Shown piece after piece: positions 33,281 to 43,700 of a stretch of DNA of 64,000 nucleotides. The notes beneath the pieces are model-generated. The model made no database searches and was not told where the DNA came from. It worked only from the letters and a program-made list of their open reading frames with translations. The stretch covers positions 11,036,001 through 11,100,000 of the forward strand of contig OX442319.1 in the NCBI GenBank assembly GCA_949358305.1, read 5' to 3'. A program made the translations under genes and the position numbers. Every line of letters starts with the position of its first letter. The first letter of the stretch is position 1. Source of the DNA: Strigamia acuminata. Its lineage: Eukaryota > Arthropoda > Chilopoda > Geophilomorpha > Linotaeniidae.

Positions 33281-36200
33281 CTAATTATCAATATGTCCAA
33301 TCAGGAGATCATCTTCACCTTCTTCATCTTCGGCTTGTTTTATATCAACAATTTCTTTATCTTTGGGCTCTTGTGCTTCCAACAAATCGTCGTCGTCCTC
33401 ACCCTCGTTTTGAAATGCCGCCGACGAATCATAAGCAAAAGCGCTACGTGCCAGATCAACTTCGATAGGGAAAATATTTGTCTGCGCCATAATTTCGTGG
33501 CAATCTTTGTGGTAATGAGACAATGCATTAACGAGTCTTTTCAGTTGGGCAACAGTTTCTTGCACTAAATAATAAAAAAAAATTAATCTTCCTTCATATA
33601 AACTTGTCAGAACTCCCATTGGTTACTGAGAGTAAACAGACGTCATCAAGACAGGGATCGTCCAGTCCAGACAGTGTCAGACACAAAGAACTGCTTTCTC
33701 TTTTATACAGTTGTCTCGGGGTCACTTTATGAGTAGCGGTCAGACTTCGCAGGGTCTGGGGAGGGCCACGACGTGTTTGGACACCATTCACAATTAAGAA
33801 ACAACACAAGAGAACACACAATTTGGGATTGTTATCTTTATTGTCACGGCTTTCTAGGGGATTGCGCGTTCACCATGTTAGCGGTCGCTAAAGTAAACGA
33901 TTTTTTTGATAATTTGCTAAACCTTGCGTCGCTAAAGTAAGTTTTTCCCGTTAAATTTGTCCCCTGTCCAGCCCTAGGCACTTAGTAACCACGTGGTCGG
34001 GAGACCGTGTGAACATCATGGCCAGCATGCCCTTGTCTGTGTGGGTCAGAAACCCAGCCCATGTGTTGCTCATAGTACGGGGAATGGCATAACCGTCTGA
34101 TCCCTAAGCATCACCATGATGGACAAGAGTGGAGACGAACCAAGACGCTTCAGCCAATGGGAGTTAGTCACAAGTTTTTTTTAAACAGACTTATTTACTA
34201 TGCTTCTGGTCCAATAGCTCTAATTTGACTAGAACATCTGAGCGCAGCTTTGCAAATCGTGTTCGAGCTTCTTGCCTACATCGAAGTATCAACCGGTATT
34301 CGTAGTTACCCGTTTCAACCCGATAAAGCGGTTCCTGGACAGCGGCATAACTATATTCTTCGTCGTCCATTTCTTTTACTTTGAGGCAATACGACTAGAA
34401 AACAATCAATGTTGATTCTATTACCATTCTAAACGATTACAGCTAATTTATAAATACCAGATATTCAAATTTAGCGTCCGCGTATTTTTTTATGGTTAGT
34501 TTCGTATCTGGAACGGCTTTGGTCAAGTATGTACTTAAATCTGCCAACATCTAATTTGAAATAGCATAAACAAAATCAATGTTTTTAGACGGATTTTGTG
34601 GTGCTCTACATCTACATAATTGAAAATTTTGCCGGTTATCTAATAGTTTAAAAGGTGCCGGGTAAATAACCTTGAAGATAACCTTGAAGGTCAAACTTGG
34701 TAAAGATCACCTAATCTGTCACTCAACTTCCTACTTACTCCCACCAGGGAATTTGCAATATTTCTACTCATTTGCATTATATTGGAAGATATACAATATT
34801 AAATTTTACCGGCTTCACCGTCTTCAGCATTTTTATTCCAAATTTTTCCATTTGCCGATGCGCATCGCCAAATTCGGTAAATGCCAAACTTGCTCCGGAC
34901 TGCGGTTCCCGGACACCAATCGTGGCAAATGTATCACCAAAAGCTGCGAAGAACTAATGAGCTTATCCAAAATACTTCTTCAGAATTACCAGGGTGTTCG
35001 CTTTAAAATGGCCAAAATGATAACCCTTAAAACCATTAATGAAATCAATATTCCAAATGAATAAGCATACAGGAATATGGAGATGTCAAATTTAACGTTT
35101 GTACTGAAGATAACCCTTTCAAGAAAATAAACACAGATAAACCCTAAGTACAGTGTGGTCAAAATACTGAAACTGCTCTGCCAGACTTTTCGACAACCAA
35201 TGTGGTGTCCGCTCAAGAAGACTATAGCCTGGAACCCATAGAAATGATCAGGGAGAACGCGGGACCTAGCACAGAGTATTCTTTGGCTGGTAGGGCTGAC
35301 CTCAGAACCATCGTTCAGTGTGTGTCATTGACCTATGATCTGCCTTGACATCGGTTTTTAAAGGTCAGATGGATTATTGAATAAGATGCACTTAAATAAA
35401 ACCCTTTGCGGCCCATCAAGACATTAATGCTTCACTGCAATGCTTGTTTGTTTAATTTCTTATTCCATTGGTTCCCAAACTTTTTCGGTTCATGGAGCCC
35501 CTGTATACCAGTGACGGCGCCCCTATAGGTCAGGGGTCGGCAACCTGCGGCTCGCGAGCCGCATGCAGCTCTTTCGATGTCAAGATCAAATACCATAATA
35601 TTGAAACAAAAATGTTAGTGGCTCTTTAAAAACTGGGAAATTTTGTAAATTGTAACTTTTGGCTTTTCCGTCTCAAAGGGTTGCCGACCCCTGCTATAGG
35701 TGGTCATAGTGCCCCATGTACGCCAGTCACTGCAACCCTGCAAGTTAGTGCAGCGTCTCTGTAGGCCCACCGCAGCGCCCTGGGATGCCGCGGTGCACAA
35801 TTTTGAAAAACCCAGCAATTGTATTAAAAATAAATTATTTCTTCATCCTGGCCACTTTACAGTGTAACACCCTGCCTCAATGCAACTCAAATTTCAATAC
35901 CTCGATGAACTTGGCATAAATCAAAAAAAGCTTTCAGCATTAGTTTAGTGTGCTGCATCAAACCCTTATACATTTGCTCATTCCTCTCCAATTCACCCAG
36001 TTTTTTGAGCAAGCTGTCTGTGATAAAGACAAACAAACAAAATGTAACTTTTTTCGCTGTAATTAATCACTTCCTACCGGACCACTTACCATTGCATAAT
36101 ATGGCTCTGCTCAGACCGAGTGAATCTGCAGTGCTAGAACTCATATTCTCGACAATGCGGTGTTTCACTTTTTTCAAAACTAATAATAAAATATAAAATT

Positions 36201-37375
36201 TAAAAAAAAAACATTTTTAAAATATAAAAAAAATTATTTTTTTGAAAATTTCATTGACCTATATCTAATGATTTTCCTTGTCTTGGTTCAGCGTGCAATT
36301 TATTGTAGTGAATTGTCACCAGTTTCTTCACACCTTGTATCATCTTAGCTACATCCACTTTAGTCCTTCCTTTGACTGAATTGCTGCCAACTCCCACAAT
36401 TTCGTCACCGGATTGCAACGTGCCGTCTTTGGCTGCCGGGGTGTTATCGAAAACCTGAACAACGTACAAGCAAGGGCATAGCGGCGATCCACCACCAATG
36501 CTGATACCAATCAAATTACTGTCATCTTTTTCAATCACCACGTGCCCAGACGACACAGTCATTCCCCTTTGAAACAAAACAACAAACGACAAGTAAATAA
36601 AAGAAATAAAATAAAGAGTAAACAGCGAAGTACCCAAGACAGATATAACTTCGTCTATTAACATAGAAACTCCGTTATATAATAAACATCAACCTGTCTT
36701 TTTGTTATCCCATCGAAACTCTTTATAACGAATCGCGATATAACGAATCATCGATATAACGAATATCTAAAAATGACTGGTTTGGTTGGCCGGCCGTAGA
36801 ACACCATGTTAAAAAATTTCGATATAACGAATTCTCGTTCTAACGAATCAAATTTTTTCGTGAAACTTAAATGATAATTTTTTAAAAATAAAGAATATCC
36901 AAAGTTTATACTTTAATTTGCGTCATTTTTCATTTTTCATAACGAATGCCCATTTGACATTTGAGCACCTAAAAACTGCACTTTTTGTAACCGGTCAGAC
37001 CACAGGGGCTTCCAAGATCCCAGAAAATATTAATCCACCACTTAAACAACCCATATATGGAACTAAAACCTGAGATTCCATACTTTTTCCAGCCATTATA
37101 CGCAAATAATGACTCGAATGACCATTTAAGAACCTGACTGGGTGTTGAGCTGCGAGACATACCTGCACCAGGAAGAAAATAAAGCGTAAAACGAAACACC
37201 TGCGCTCTTATCTCATTGAGCATTCAGACAAATTATACGTTGAAATAATTCATAATAATAAAATAATAATAAAATAATAGATTTACATTTTATCTTCGGG
37301 AAGGAACAACCCGAGCAGATCTTCAGGATCATCAGGATCAAAATTGGGAACGACATTGTAATCAGCGGAATACAT
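33281..37375 (-). CDS. PICK1: PICK1: PDZ-BAR (arfaptin homology) adaptor
   Basis: Peripheral membrane adaptor that binds PKC-alpha and receptor C-termini through a PDZ domain and curves membranes through a BAR/AH domain. Exons in order: 37287-37375, 36259-36566, 36090-36179, 35901-36017, 34810-34943, 34458-34550, 34199-34394, 33281-33564; the total of 1,311 nt gives 436 residues (human about 415). The PDZ domain holds LIGISIGGG, PCLYVVQVFDNTPAAKDG and VTIHYNKL. The BAR domain runs from MSSSTADSLGLSRAILCND through IGVREPQ, FEYL/SYCLKVKEMDDEEYS and LILRCRQEARTRF. The C-terminus is acidic (GEDDDDLLE, AEDEEGEDD), as in the family. Initiation from the exon at 37287-37375 (MYSADYNVV...) is my first choice. 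An alternative first exon at 37536-37579 splices in the same phase. Confidence 0.95.
33601..34175. mobile_element. Inverted-repeat DNA element in last PICK1 intron
   Basis: Termini AACTTGTCAGAACTCCCATT and, on the complement of the right end, AACTTGTGACTAACTCCCAT. It encloses about 575 bp without a transposase. A sequence ending CTGTCCAGCCCTAG near 33965-33980 resembles a hAT terminus and may be a nested fragment. Confidence 0.6.
35531..35693. mobile_element. hAT MITE, GGGGTCGGCAACC family, copy 2
   Basis: Termini CAGGGGTCGGCAACC and GGTTGCCGACCCCTG; perfect 8-bp target duplication CTATAGGT at 35523-35530 and 35694-35701. In a PICK1 intron. Contains GAGCCGCATGCAGCTC and, on the other arm, GGCTTTTCCGTCTC, matching copies 1 and 3. 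Confidence 0.95.
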
Positions 37376-37535
37376 CGTAAAAGGAAGAACAGAGTGAATT
37401 CTTAAAGGGAATCAGTAACTGATATGAAATAAAAAATAAAACGTAAAATAAATAAATTTTAAAAAAATATAATCAAGAGGTAGCAGATGTGCAGGTGTTT
37501 CGCAACATTAAATCAGTTTAAAATTAACTTTTTAC

Positions 37536-37579
37536 ATTTTATCCTCTTCCAGGAAGTATTCGTCAAGACTTTGCAGCAT
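37536..37579 (-). CDS. PICK1: Alternative first coding exon of PICK1
   Basis: Encodes MLQSLDEYFLEEDK plus two bases AT and ends at a GT donor. The main first exon encodes a longer acidic peptide ending FLPEDK plus AT. Both end in phase 2, so both would create the same Met at the junction with the PDZ exon. They appear to be duplicated, mutually exclusive first exons. Inferred from sequence only. Confidence 0.55.
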
Positions 37580-38422
37580 TTTGTGTGACTAGAACTTGTT
37601 GGAAGTTAAGAATTCAGTCGGAAAGCCAGGAAGAAATCAAGTGGATTAATAGCATATGTTTCCCGCAACAGAACCACACAGGTGGCTGGGTATCTACAAA
37701 CAGACTGATACCACATGTTGTTTATTGTTAGTACGGTGGTTCAAAAGGACCGTAAATTTTTATTTCATCTTCCCTGCGGAAAATTGATTTCTGTGCATAA
37801 ACAATAAGTTTATTGCAAATAACGGCATGTTTATGTCACTTGAGGACCCTTGTGTCCAACACCAATGCTAATATTTTAGAGAATAGATATTTTTAAGGCC
37901 CTAGTGCACCTATAAATAAGAAATAAAAATCAAAACTTCGTATGGACACCGAAAATGAAACCAGATTTTCATCAAACAAGTTGAGATTTTAAAAATAAAA
38001 ATAAAATTTAAAAATTAAGTTTTTTCATAAAAATCTCCAACTAGCAACCAAGTTTTCGACATTATCAATATAATTTTGACACTTAAAAACCTCGATGGTA
38101 AAATATTCAAACAATTCAATGAGATTACATAACAACCACAGCAAAAAAGCTCGCTTCACATCCTTTCCGCCATTCGAAGGAAATGACGTCACATCGTCAG
38201 ACGTGTGGATGAATCCTTTACGTAACTGCGCATGCCTAGTTGCAAACACACCAACAACATCCGCCTCGAAGCTAGGTGACGTATGATAAATGCCTAGATT
38301 TAGACTTTCTAAATGGTTAATCACTCAATGCTGCTAAATTCCAACGAAAAAGTGAGTTTATCACTAATTAACACTAACTATTATTAATCATTTAATCTCT
38401 TTTAGGTGATTTTCCATGAGAA
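37580..38422. other. Divergent PICK1 / golgin-84 intergenic region
   Basis: 843 bp between the start codons of PICK1 (-) and golgin-84 (+). Open frames on both strands at 38025-38324 have no splice or homology support. The GC-richer part near 38155-38280 holds promoter-type motifs annotated separately. Confidence 0.6.
38184..38235. promoter_or_regulatory. CRE and NRF1-type motifs, golgin-84 promoter
   Basis: A full palindromic CRE TGACGTCA (38184-38191) and an NRF1-like core TGCGCATGC (38227-38235) lie about 190-240 bp upstream of the golgin-84 ATG. Motif matches only; they may serve golgin-84, PICK1 or both. Confidence 0.45.
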
Positions 38423-41400
38423 ATGTCGTGGTTGGCAGGTTTAGCTGGCAAAGCAGAAGATTTTCTCAACAAAGTCGATCAAACTGCAGCAAATGCATTG
38501 CAAAATGACGAAATATTGCCCAAGAAAATCCCTAGTATCAATTACGAGAACTACACAGACGTGCCACCAGCCACTGAATTCACAATTGCATTGCCGCCAT
38601 CAGTATCCAGTCCACAGAAATTGGTAAAAACAAGTTCTGGAGTGAAGAATTGGTCTTCTGTGAATAAACCCAAGATGGCAGAAGATGACGACAAGTTGTT
38701 GGAGTTTTTGAACAGTCCTGGTGATGATATTCCTGGGAAAATGTCGGTGGTGATGAGTGAGAGTGAGGGAAATGGTAATTTTTGATTTTTGGTGATTTTT
38801 GATTTTTGATGGTGGAATAATGTTTGTGTTTGTGTTTTGTTTTGTTTTAGATAGGAATGGAGAATTTGGTTGTGAAGATGGTTTGAATGGGTTGGAGGAT
38901 GGTTTGGATGGTTCGGCGAGGGATTCTGTGGAGATGGAGAATGATTTGATGCGGAATGAGGTTTTGTCGATGAATCGGGAAATGGCGCAGCTGGTGCAGA
39001 GGGTTAAGACTAGTGAAGCAGGTTCGGTGTAGTGGGATTGTGGATGGTCGGAATGAGGTTGGATGGTGGTTTGTGGAGAGGTTGCTTTGTGGATTTAATG
39101 AAATTTGGCAAAAGTTATTCGGATTTGAAGAAATTTGAGGAAAGTTGTCTGGGTTTGATGAAATTTGAGGAGAATTATCCGAATTTGACGAATATTATCC
39201 GAATTTGACGATTATTGATCGAATTTGACGAATATTATCCGAATTTGATGAAATTTGACTGAAATTTGTGGAAAATTATTCGAATTTGATGAAATTTGAC
39301 TGAAATTTGAGGAAAATTATTCGAATTTAATGAAATTTGACTAAAATTTGAGGAAAATTAGTCGAATTTAATAAAATTTGACGAATATTATCCGAATTTG
39401 ATAAAATTTAACTGAAATTTGAGAAAAATCATTCGAATTTGATGAAATTTGACGAAAATTATCCGAATGTGATGAAATTTGTTGAAAATTTTCAAAAATC
39501 TGTCGAAAAATATCCAAAATTGCTTACAAAAAGTCAAAATCTTGCCAAAATTTATCAAAACCTAATCGGAATTTTTTGCTATTAATTTATAATTTGTATA
39601 AAATTTCTCCAAAATCGTCCAACTTGTTGAAAATTCTCAAATATATACCACAGCCAAAAGTTGTTACAATTGGTCGAAATTTATCAAAACAGACTCAAAA
39701 TTAAACAAATTTTATTTACTTAAGGTAAGTAACTATTTACTGCTATTTCTTACACAAAATTTAGTAGAGAAATGCAAATCATCCATCCAAACTAAAAACA
39801 GTTTCCGACCATTCCTCGAAACCTTATTTGCTACATTACACAAATAGGAAAAAAAATTACATTTTAATGAATTAATTTAAATCTACAGAATTGCAGCGAA
39901 CGAGAGGAAAACTCACAATCTACAATAAAAATTCCACCGAAAACGAAAAGATTATACGCGAGCTGAGCAGCCGCGAAATGGATTTGCGAGAAGCTCTCGC
40001 CGCTAAGGATTCGCAGTTAGCGGTGTTGAGAGTACGGCTGCAGGAAGCCGACGAAGAGTTGAAGAACAAAAAGGAAATTTTACATTCTGTGGAGAACGAT
40101 CGGGAACGGTAAACCCAAAAAATCCACAATAAAATTAATTAAATAAATCCCGTTATTGATTTTATTATTTCTTTTGTTTGCTTCAGTGTTTTGAATGATC
40201 GAAGTAATTCCGATGGAATTCAAAGCCAAGCGCTTCAAGAGCTTCGAAATCGGTTAGAAGAAAATGAAAATGCTTTGATAAAGGAAAAGAATAAATTCAA
40301 AACGATACAGGTTTGTTTAATTCTTTTATATCGTTGTATTAATTTTGGAATATTAGTACTATTTTATGGTCTTGTATGCGAGAAAGTAGTAATCTTAACT
40401 GCGTATACGGCTTTTTTGCACTTTTGTCTATAATGGTCGTTTATTACAGTTTTGTGTCTATAAAGATCAATTTTTGCACTTTTTATGTATTAAAAGGTCA
40501 ATTTTTATACTTTTTATGTATTAAAAGGTCAATTTTTAGACTTTATTGCCTAAATAATGTCAATTTTTAGCCTTTTTTGCATAAATAATGTCAATTTTTA
40601 GCCTTTTTTGCATAAATAATGTCAATTTTTAGATTTATTTGCCTAAAAATGTCAATTTTTAGACTTTTTTGCCTAAAAATGTCAATTTTTAGACTTTTTT
40701 GCCTAAAAATGTCAATTTTTAGACTTTTTTTTGCCTAAAAATGTCAATTTTTTGCTTTTTTTTTTAGTTCGAATCGAGTCAAAGAATTACCAAATTGGAG
40801 GATGAAAATCGTACTCTGAGTTCCAATGTAATGGAGTTTCAACAGCAACTGCAGTACGAGAAAGAGCGGAATTCAGACTTGAACGGACAAATAAAAGTGA
40901 ACAAGACCAGTCTGCTTTCTTCCCAACAAGAGCTGACAGACTACAAACAAAAGGCGCAAAAAATCCTCCAATCCAAAGAGAAATTGATAGCGTCGTTGAA
41001 AGTCGTGGGCAGCTCGGAGGCCGGCGCGCAGTCCGAGGCCGGCGCCATTGCCGCCAGCGTGGAACTGGAAGAAGTCAAGTAAGAAATTGCTATTCTGCGC
41101 GTCATTTTTCGCGTTGACGTATTCCACGTTTGTCCGACAGACAAGAACGGGAGATGGTTCGCGAGGATTTAATTCTGGCGAACGGCACGGTCGAGAAGTT
41201 GCGCAACGAAATCGAAGACTTGGAGATGCAACTGCAGAACGAGATGTCTTTGGCGCAAGAACGGCAAAGGAGTTTAGAAGAACAGTTCAGCGGCGAAGTG
41301 AAGTTAAAAGAAGATTTGTTGCAAGAAAATACGCACGTTTTGGAGGTAAGAATAAATAAGTTTTATTTTATTTATTTTATTGTTTTTTGGATTTTTATTT

Positions 41401-43215
41401 GAAGGAAATTCAATTCATGAAGGAAGAGTTGTGTCGGCAAAAAAACATGTTCCAGTCGAGAATAGCCGATCGGGACAGCGAATTGGACAGACTGAGAAAA
41501 CAAGTAATTTTTTTAAAATACGGTAGTAATTTATTTAATTATATGAATCCAAAGTTTGTATTTTTTGTTTGAAAAGCTGACAATCAAGGCCATGAACAAC
41601 AACCAAACTGAACTGGAATCTCGGCTACACACATTAACTGAGAGCCTCATCCACAAACAAACAATGTTGGAGACGCTCGGCACTGAGAAGAACTCTTTGG
41701 TTCTCCAACTAGAGCGGATGGAACAACAAATCAAAGAAAACCAGAGTTTCATGCGGCGAGGAAATGCGACCACGCTGAACGTCGATGACAATCAAAGTAA
41801 AGCTAAAGATGGCAAAATAAAATAGAATTTGACCGATACCGGTATCGGTATTTCGGTATTCACCGATATCGGATCCGATATTTTTTTGCGTGGCCGATGC
41901 CGATATTGCCACGTTTCCAAAACGTATCGTTTTAGACTAAAACCTAAAATAAATTAATAAACGCAATTTTAATTTAATTTTTTTTATTTTGGGGGGTTGA
42001 GTGGGGGGGGGTCGGACATTTTAATTTTAATATCGCGCAGGTATCGGTATCGGCCGATATTCGGTTGCCGATTATCGGTATCGGCGATACTGCAAAATAT
42101 CGATATCGGTCAGAGTCTAAAAATAACCCTCCAAAAAAATGCAAAGTTCTAATTATTTCCTTTTCGTTCATCGGAAGGACGCATGCCTGAATTTTTAGTC
42201 GAGAGTCCGTTTGACGGGAACGTTGCACGCAAGGTAAAAAGAGCCTACAACAGCGTGGACAAGGTCAGCGTTCGTTTAGGGATTTTTTTACGTCGATATC
42301 CGACGGCTAGGATCATGGTTATTGTTTATATGGTGAGATGATGATCCGTAATACGCCCGACATTCTTTAGCGCAACAAGTCGAATCGCACTAAATCGTAG
42401 TTGCGACTTTCACCATTACGCTCAGGGCCACTTTTAACACTTTTCAGCGCCCTGGGCTAAAAAATCAGGTGCCCTTTGCCCCTTGTCGTAATTTAAAAAA
42501 AAGTATTTTTACATTTACAAGTTCAAAGGCCCGTTCCTAGGGTATAATGCCCATATTTTTGTGGGCATGTTGGCTCCCCCTTCCCTCCAAAAGAGTAAGC
42601 ATTTTTGTCAAAAATAAATTCAGATTAAAAAATTGATTTGCAGACCAAAAAATTAATTTTTTTGACCAAAAAATTGATTTTTTTAGACCAAAAAATTGAT
42701 TTTTTAGACCAAAAATTGATTTTTTAGACAAAAAAATTGATTTTTTAGACAAAAAAATTGATTTTTTAGACAAAAAAATTAAATGTTTAGACAAAAAAAA
42801 TAAATTTTAGACCAAAAAATTTATTTTTAGACCAAAAAATTGATTCTTAGACCAAAAAATTGATTTTTTAGACTAAAAAATTAAATTTTTAGACCAAAAA
42901 TTTAAATTTTTAGACCAAAAAATTAAATTTTTAGACCAAAAAATTAAATTTTTAGACCAAAAAATTAAATTTTTAGACCAAAAAAATGATTTTTTAGACC
43001 AAAAAATTGATTTTCGGATCACAAAAATGCAGTTTCAGACAAAAAATGCCACCATTGCTTATTCATTCACGCTAAGGAACGTCGTGCATATTTTTTTAAT
43101 GTTCTTATGAATAATTAATTAATTCAATTTTCTTTAGGGTTTGTTACATCTGTTTGTTATGCTGATTTTGTTGACTTATTCCCCAGAGATTCACCCGTTG
43201 GATCCTCCCTCGTGA
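38423..43215 (+). CDS. GOLGA5: Golgin-84, Golgi membrane tether
   Basis: C-terminally anchored coiled-coil tether of the Golgi rim, a Rab1-linked partner in intra-Golgi transport. Exons: 38423-38774, 38851-39021, 39889-40108, 40187-40310, 40768-41078, 41141-41345, 41405-41503, 41577-41796, 42178-42332, 43138-43215; 1,935 nt, 644 residues (human about 731). The N-terminus MSWLAGLAGKAEDFLNKVDQ is the family signature. Residues from about 130 to 500 form a long coiled coil. Then come the conserved IHKQTMLETLGTEKNSLVLQ block, the near-invariant VRLGIFLRRYPTARIMVIVY segment and a tail-anchor helix (LLHLFVMLILLTYSPEIHP). The exon 8 donor is phase 1 and restores an arginine codon with exon 9. Introns 2, 4 and 9 are filled with tandem repeats; intron 8 holds a MITE. 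Confidence 0.94.
39095..39490. repeat. Degenerate array in golgin-84 intron 2
   Basis: Repeated GAATTTGATGAAATTTGA(C/G)(G/T)(A/G)AAATTATTC-like units of variable length (about 20 and 40 bp), more diverged than the other arrays. Confidence 0.75.
40430..40765. repeat. 30-bp minisatellite in golgin-84 intron 4
   Basis: About ten copies of TGTCAATTTTTAGACTTTTT followed by TGCCTAAAAA (30 bp). Upstream copies are diverged (AAAGGTCAATTTTT...TATGTATT) and the last four nearly identical. It runs up to the polypyrimidine tract of exon 5. Confidence 0.88.
41823..42119. mobile_element. hAT-like MITE (TAGACT family), copy 2
   Basis: In golgin-84 intron 8. Ends TAGAATTTGACCGATACC and, on the right complement, TAGACTCTGACCGATATC. 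Largely alignable with the copy at 19904-20250 (shared TCGGATCCGATATTTTTTTG and GTGGCCGATRCCGATATTGC), but lacks the central inverted repeat of copy 1. Confidence 0.75.
42620..43015. repeat. ~20-bp minisatellite in golgin-84 intron 9
   Basis: About eighteen copies of AGACCAAAAAATTGATTTTT and variants (TAAATTTTT instead of TGATTTTT). It is the longest part of the intron before the tail-anchor exon. Confidence 0.9.
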
Positions 43216-43321
43216 ATCATGTTTTTAATACCGTCTAAATTTTAATTGCGATGAGGAAATTTTTACCGCGGTTGTTTATTGTGCCGCCATGGTATGATGC
43301 CACTGTAATATAACATTCACA

Positions 43322-43327
43322 AATAAA
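43322..43327 (+). terminator. Golgin-84 polyadenylation signal
   Basis: AATAAA 107 nt after the golgin-84 stop codon. Confidence 0.6.
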
Positions 43328-43465
43328 CATTGTAAAAAGTATTTATCTATTGAGCGCAAAGGTTCATTTAGAAACGAATAAACTGTCCATTACGGATTTC
43401 GCTCTTTTATTGTGACCGGTTGGTACTGGCAACACCATCACGATGATCCTCAGCAGCCTCTTTGA

Positions 43466-43588
43466 CAGGGGTCGGCAACCTTTTGAGACGGAAGAGCCAA
43501 AAGTTACAATTTACAAAATTTCCCAGTTGTTAAAGAGACACTACAGCCGCATCTTGACATCGAAAGAGCCGCAGGTTGCCGACCCATG
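43466..43588. mobile_element. hAT MITE, GGGGTCGGCAACC family, copy 3
   Basis: Termini CAGGGGTCGGCAACC and GGTTGCCGACCCATG; flanks CTCTTTGA and CCCTATGA (6 of 8). Internal TTTTGAGACGGAAGAGCCAA and GAGCCGCAGG match copies 1 and 2. Confidence 0.88.
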
Positions 43589-43700
43589 CCCTATGACATA
43601 ACGTCACTCATCCGACCCCAAAATTGTTCTTTTTAATTAAACAATCCATTTATTAATCATAATAACCACATGTAAACATTTGAGTAATAACAGTCAACAT

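Larger units (their letters stand above)
43216..43700. other. Convergent golgin-84 / iPGM spacer
   Basis: 3'-to-3' spacer. AATAAA at 43322-43327 serves golgin-84. TTTATT at 43649-43654 reads AATAAA on the minus strand, 47 nt after the iPGM stop. A hAT MITE lies between them. Confidence 0.65.

Noticed and set aside
36251-36664. Unspliced PICK1 start with a hydrophobic leader (MLIDEVISVLG...)
   Set aside because: The hydrophobic part is intron sequence ahead of a good acceptor (TTTCAAAG); PICK1 is cytosolic and the spliced first exons fit the family.
38025-38324. 99-residue minus-strand frame in the golgin-84 promoter
   Set aside because: No family resemblance, no splice support, and it overlaps promoter-like motifs.
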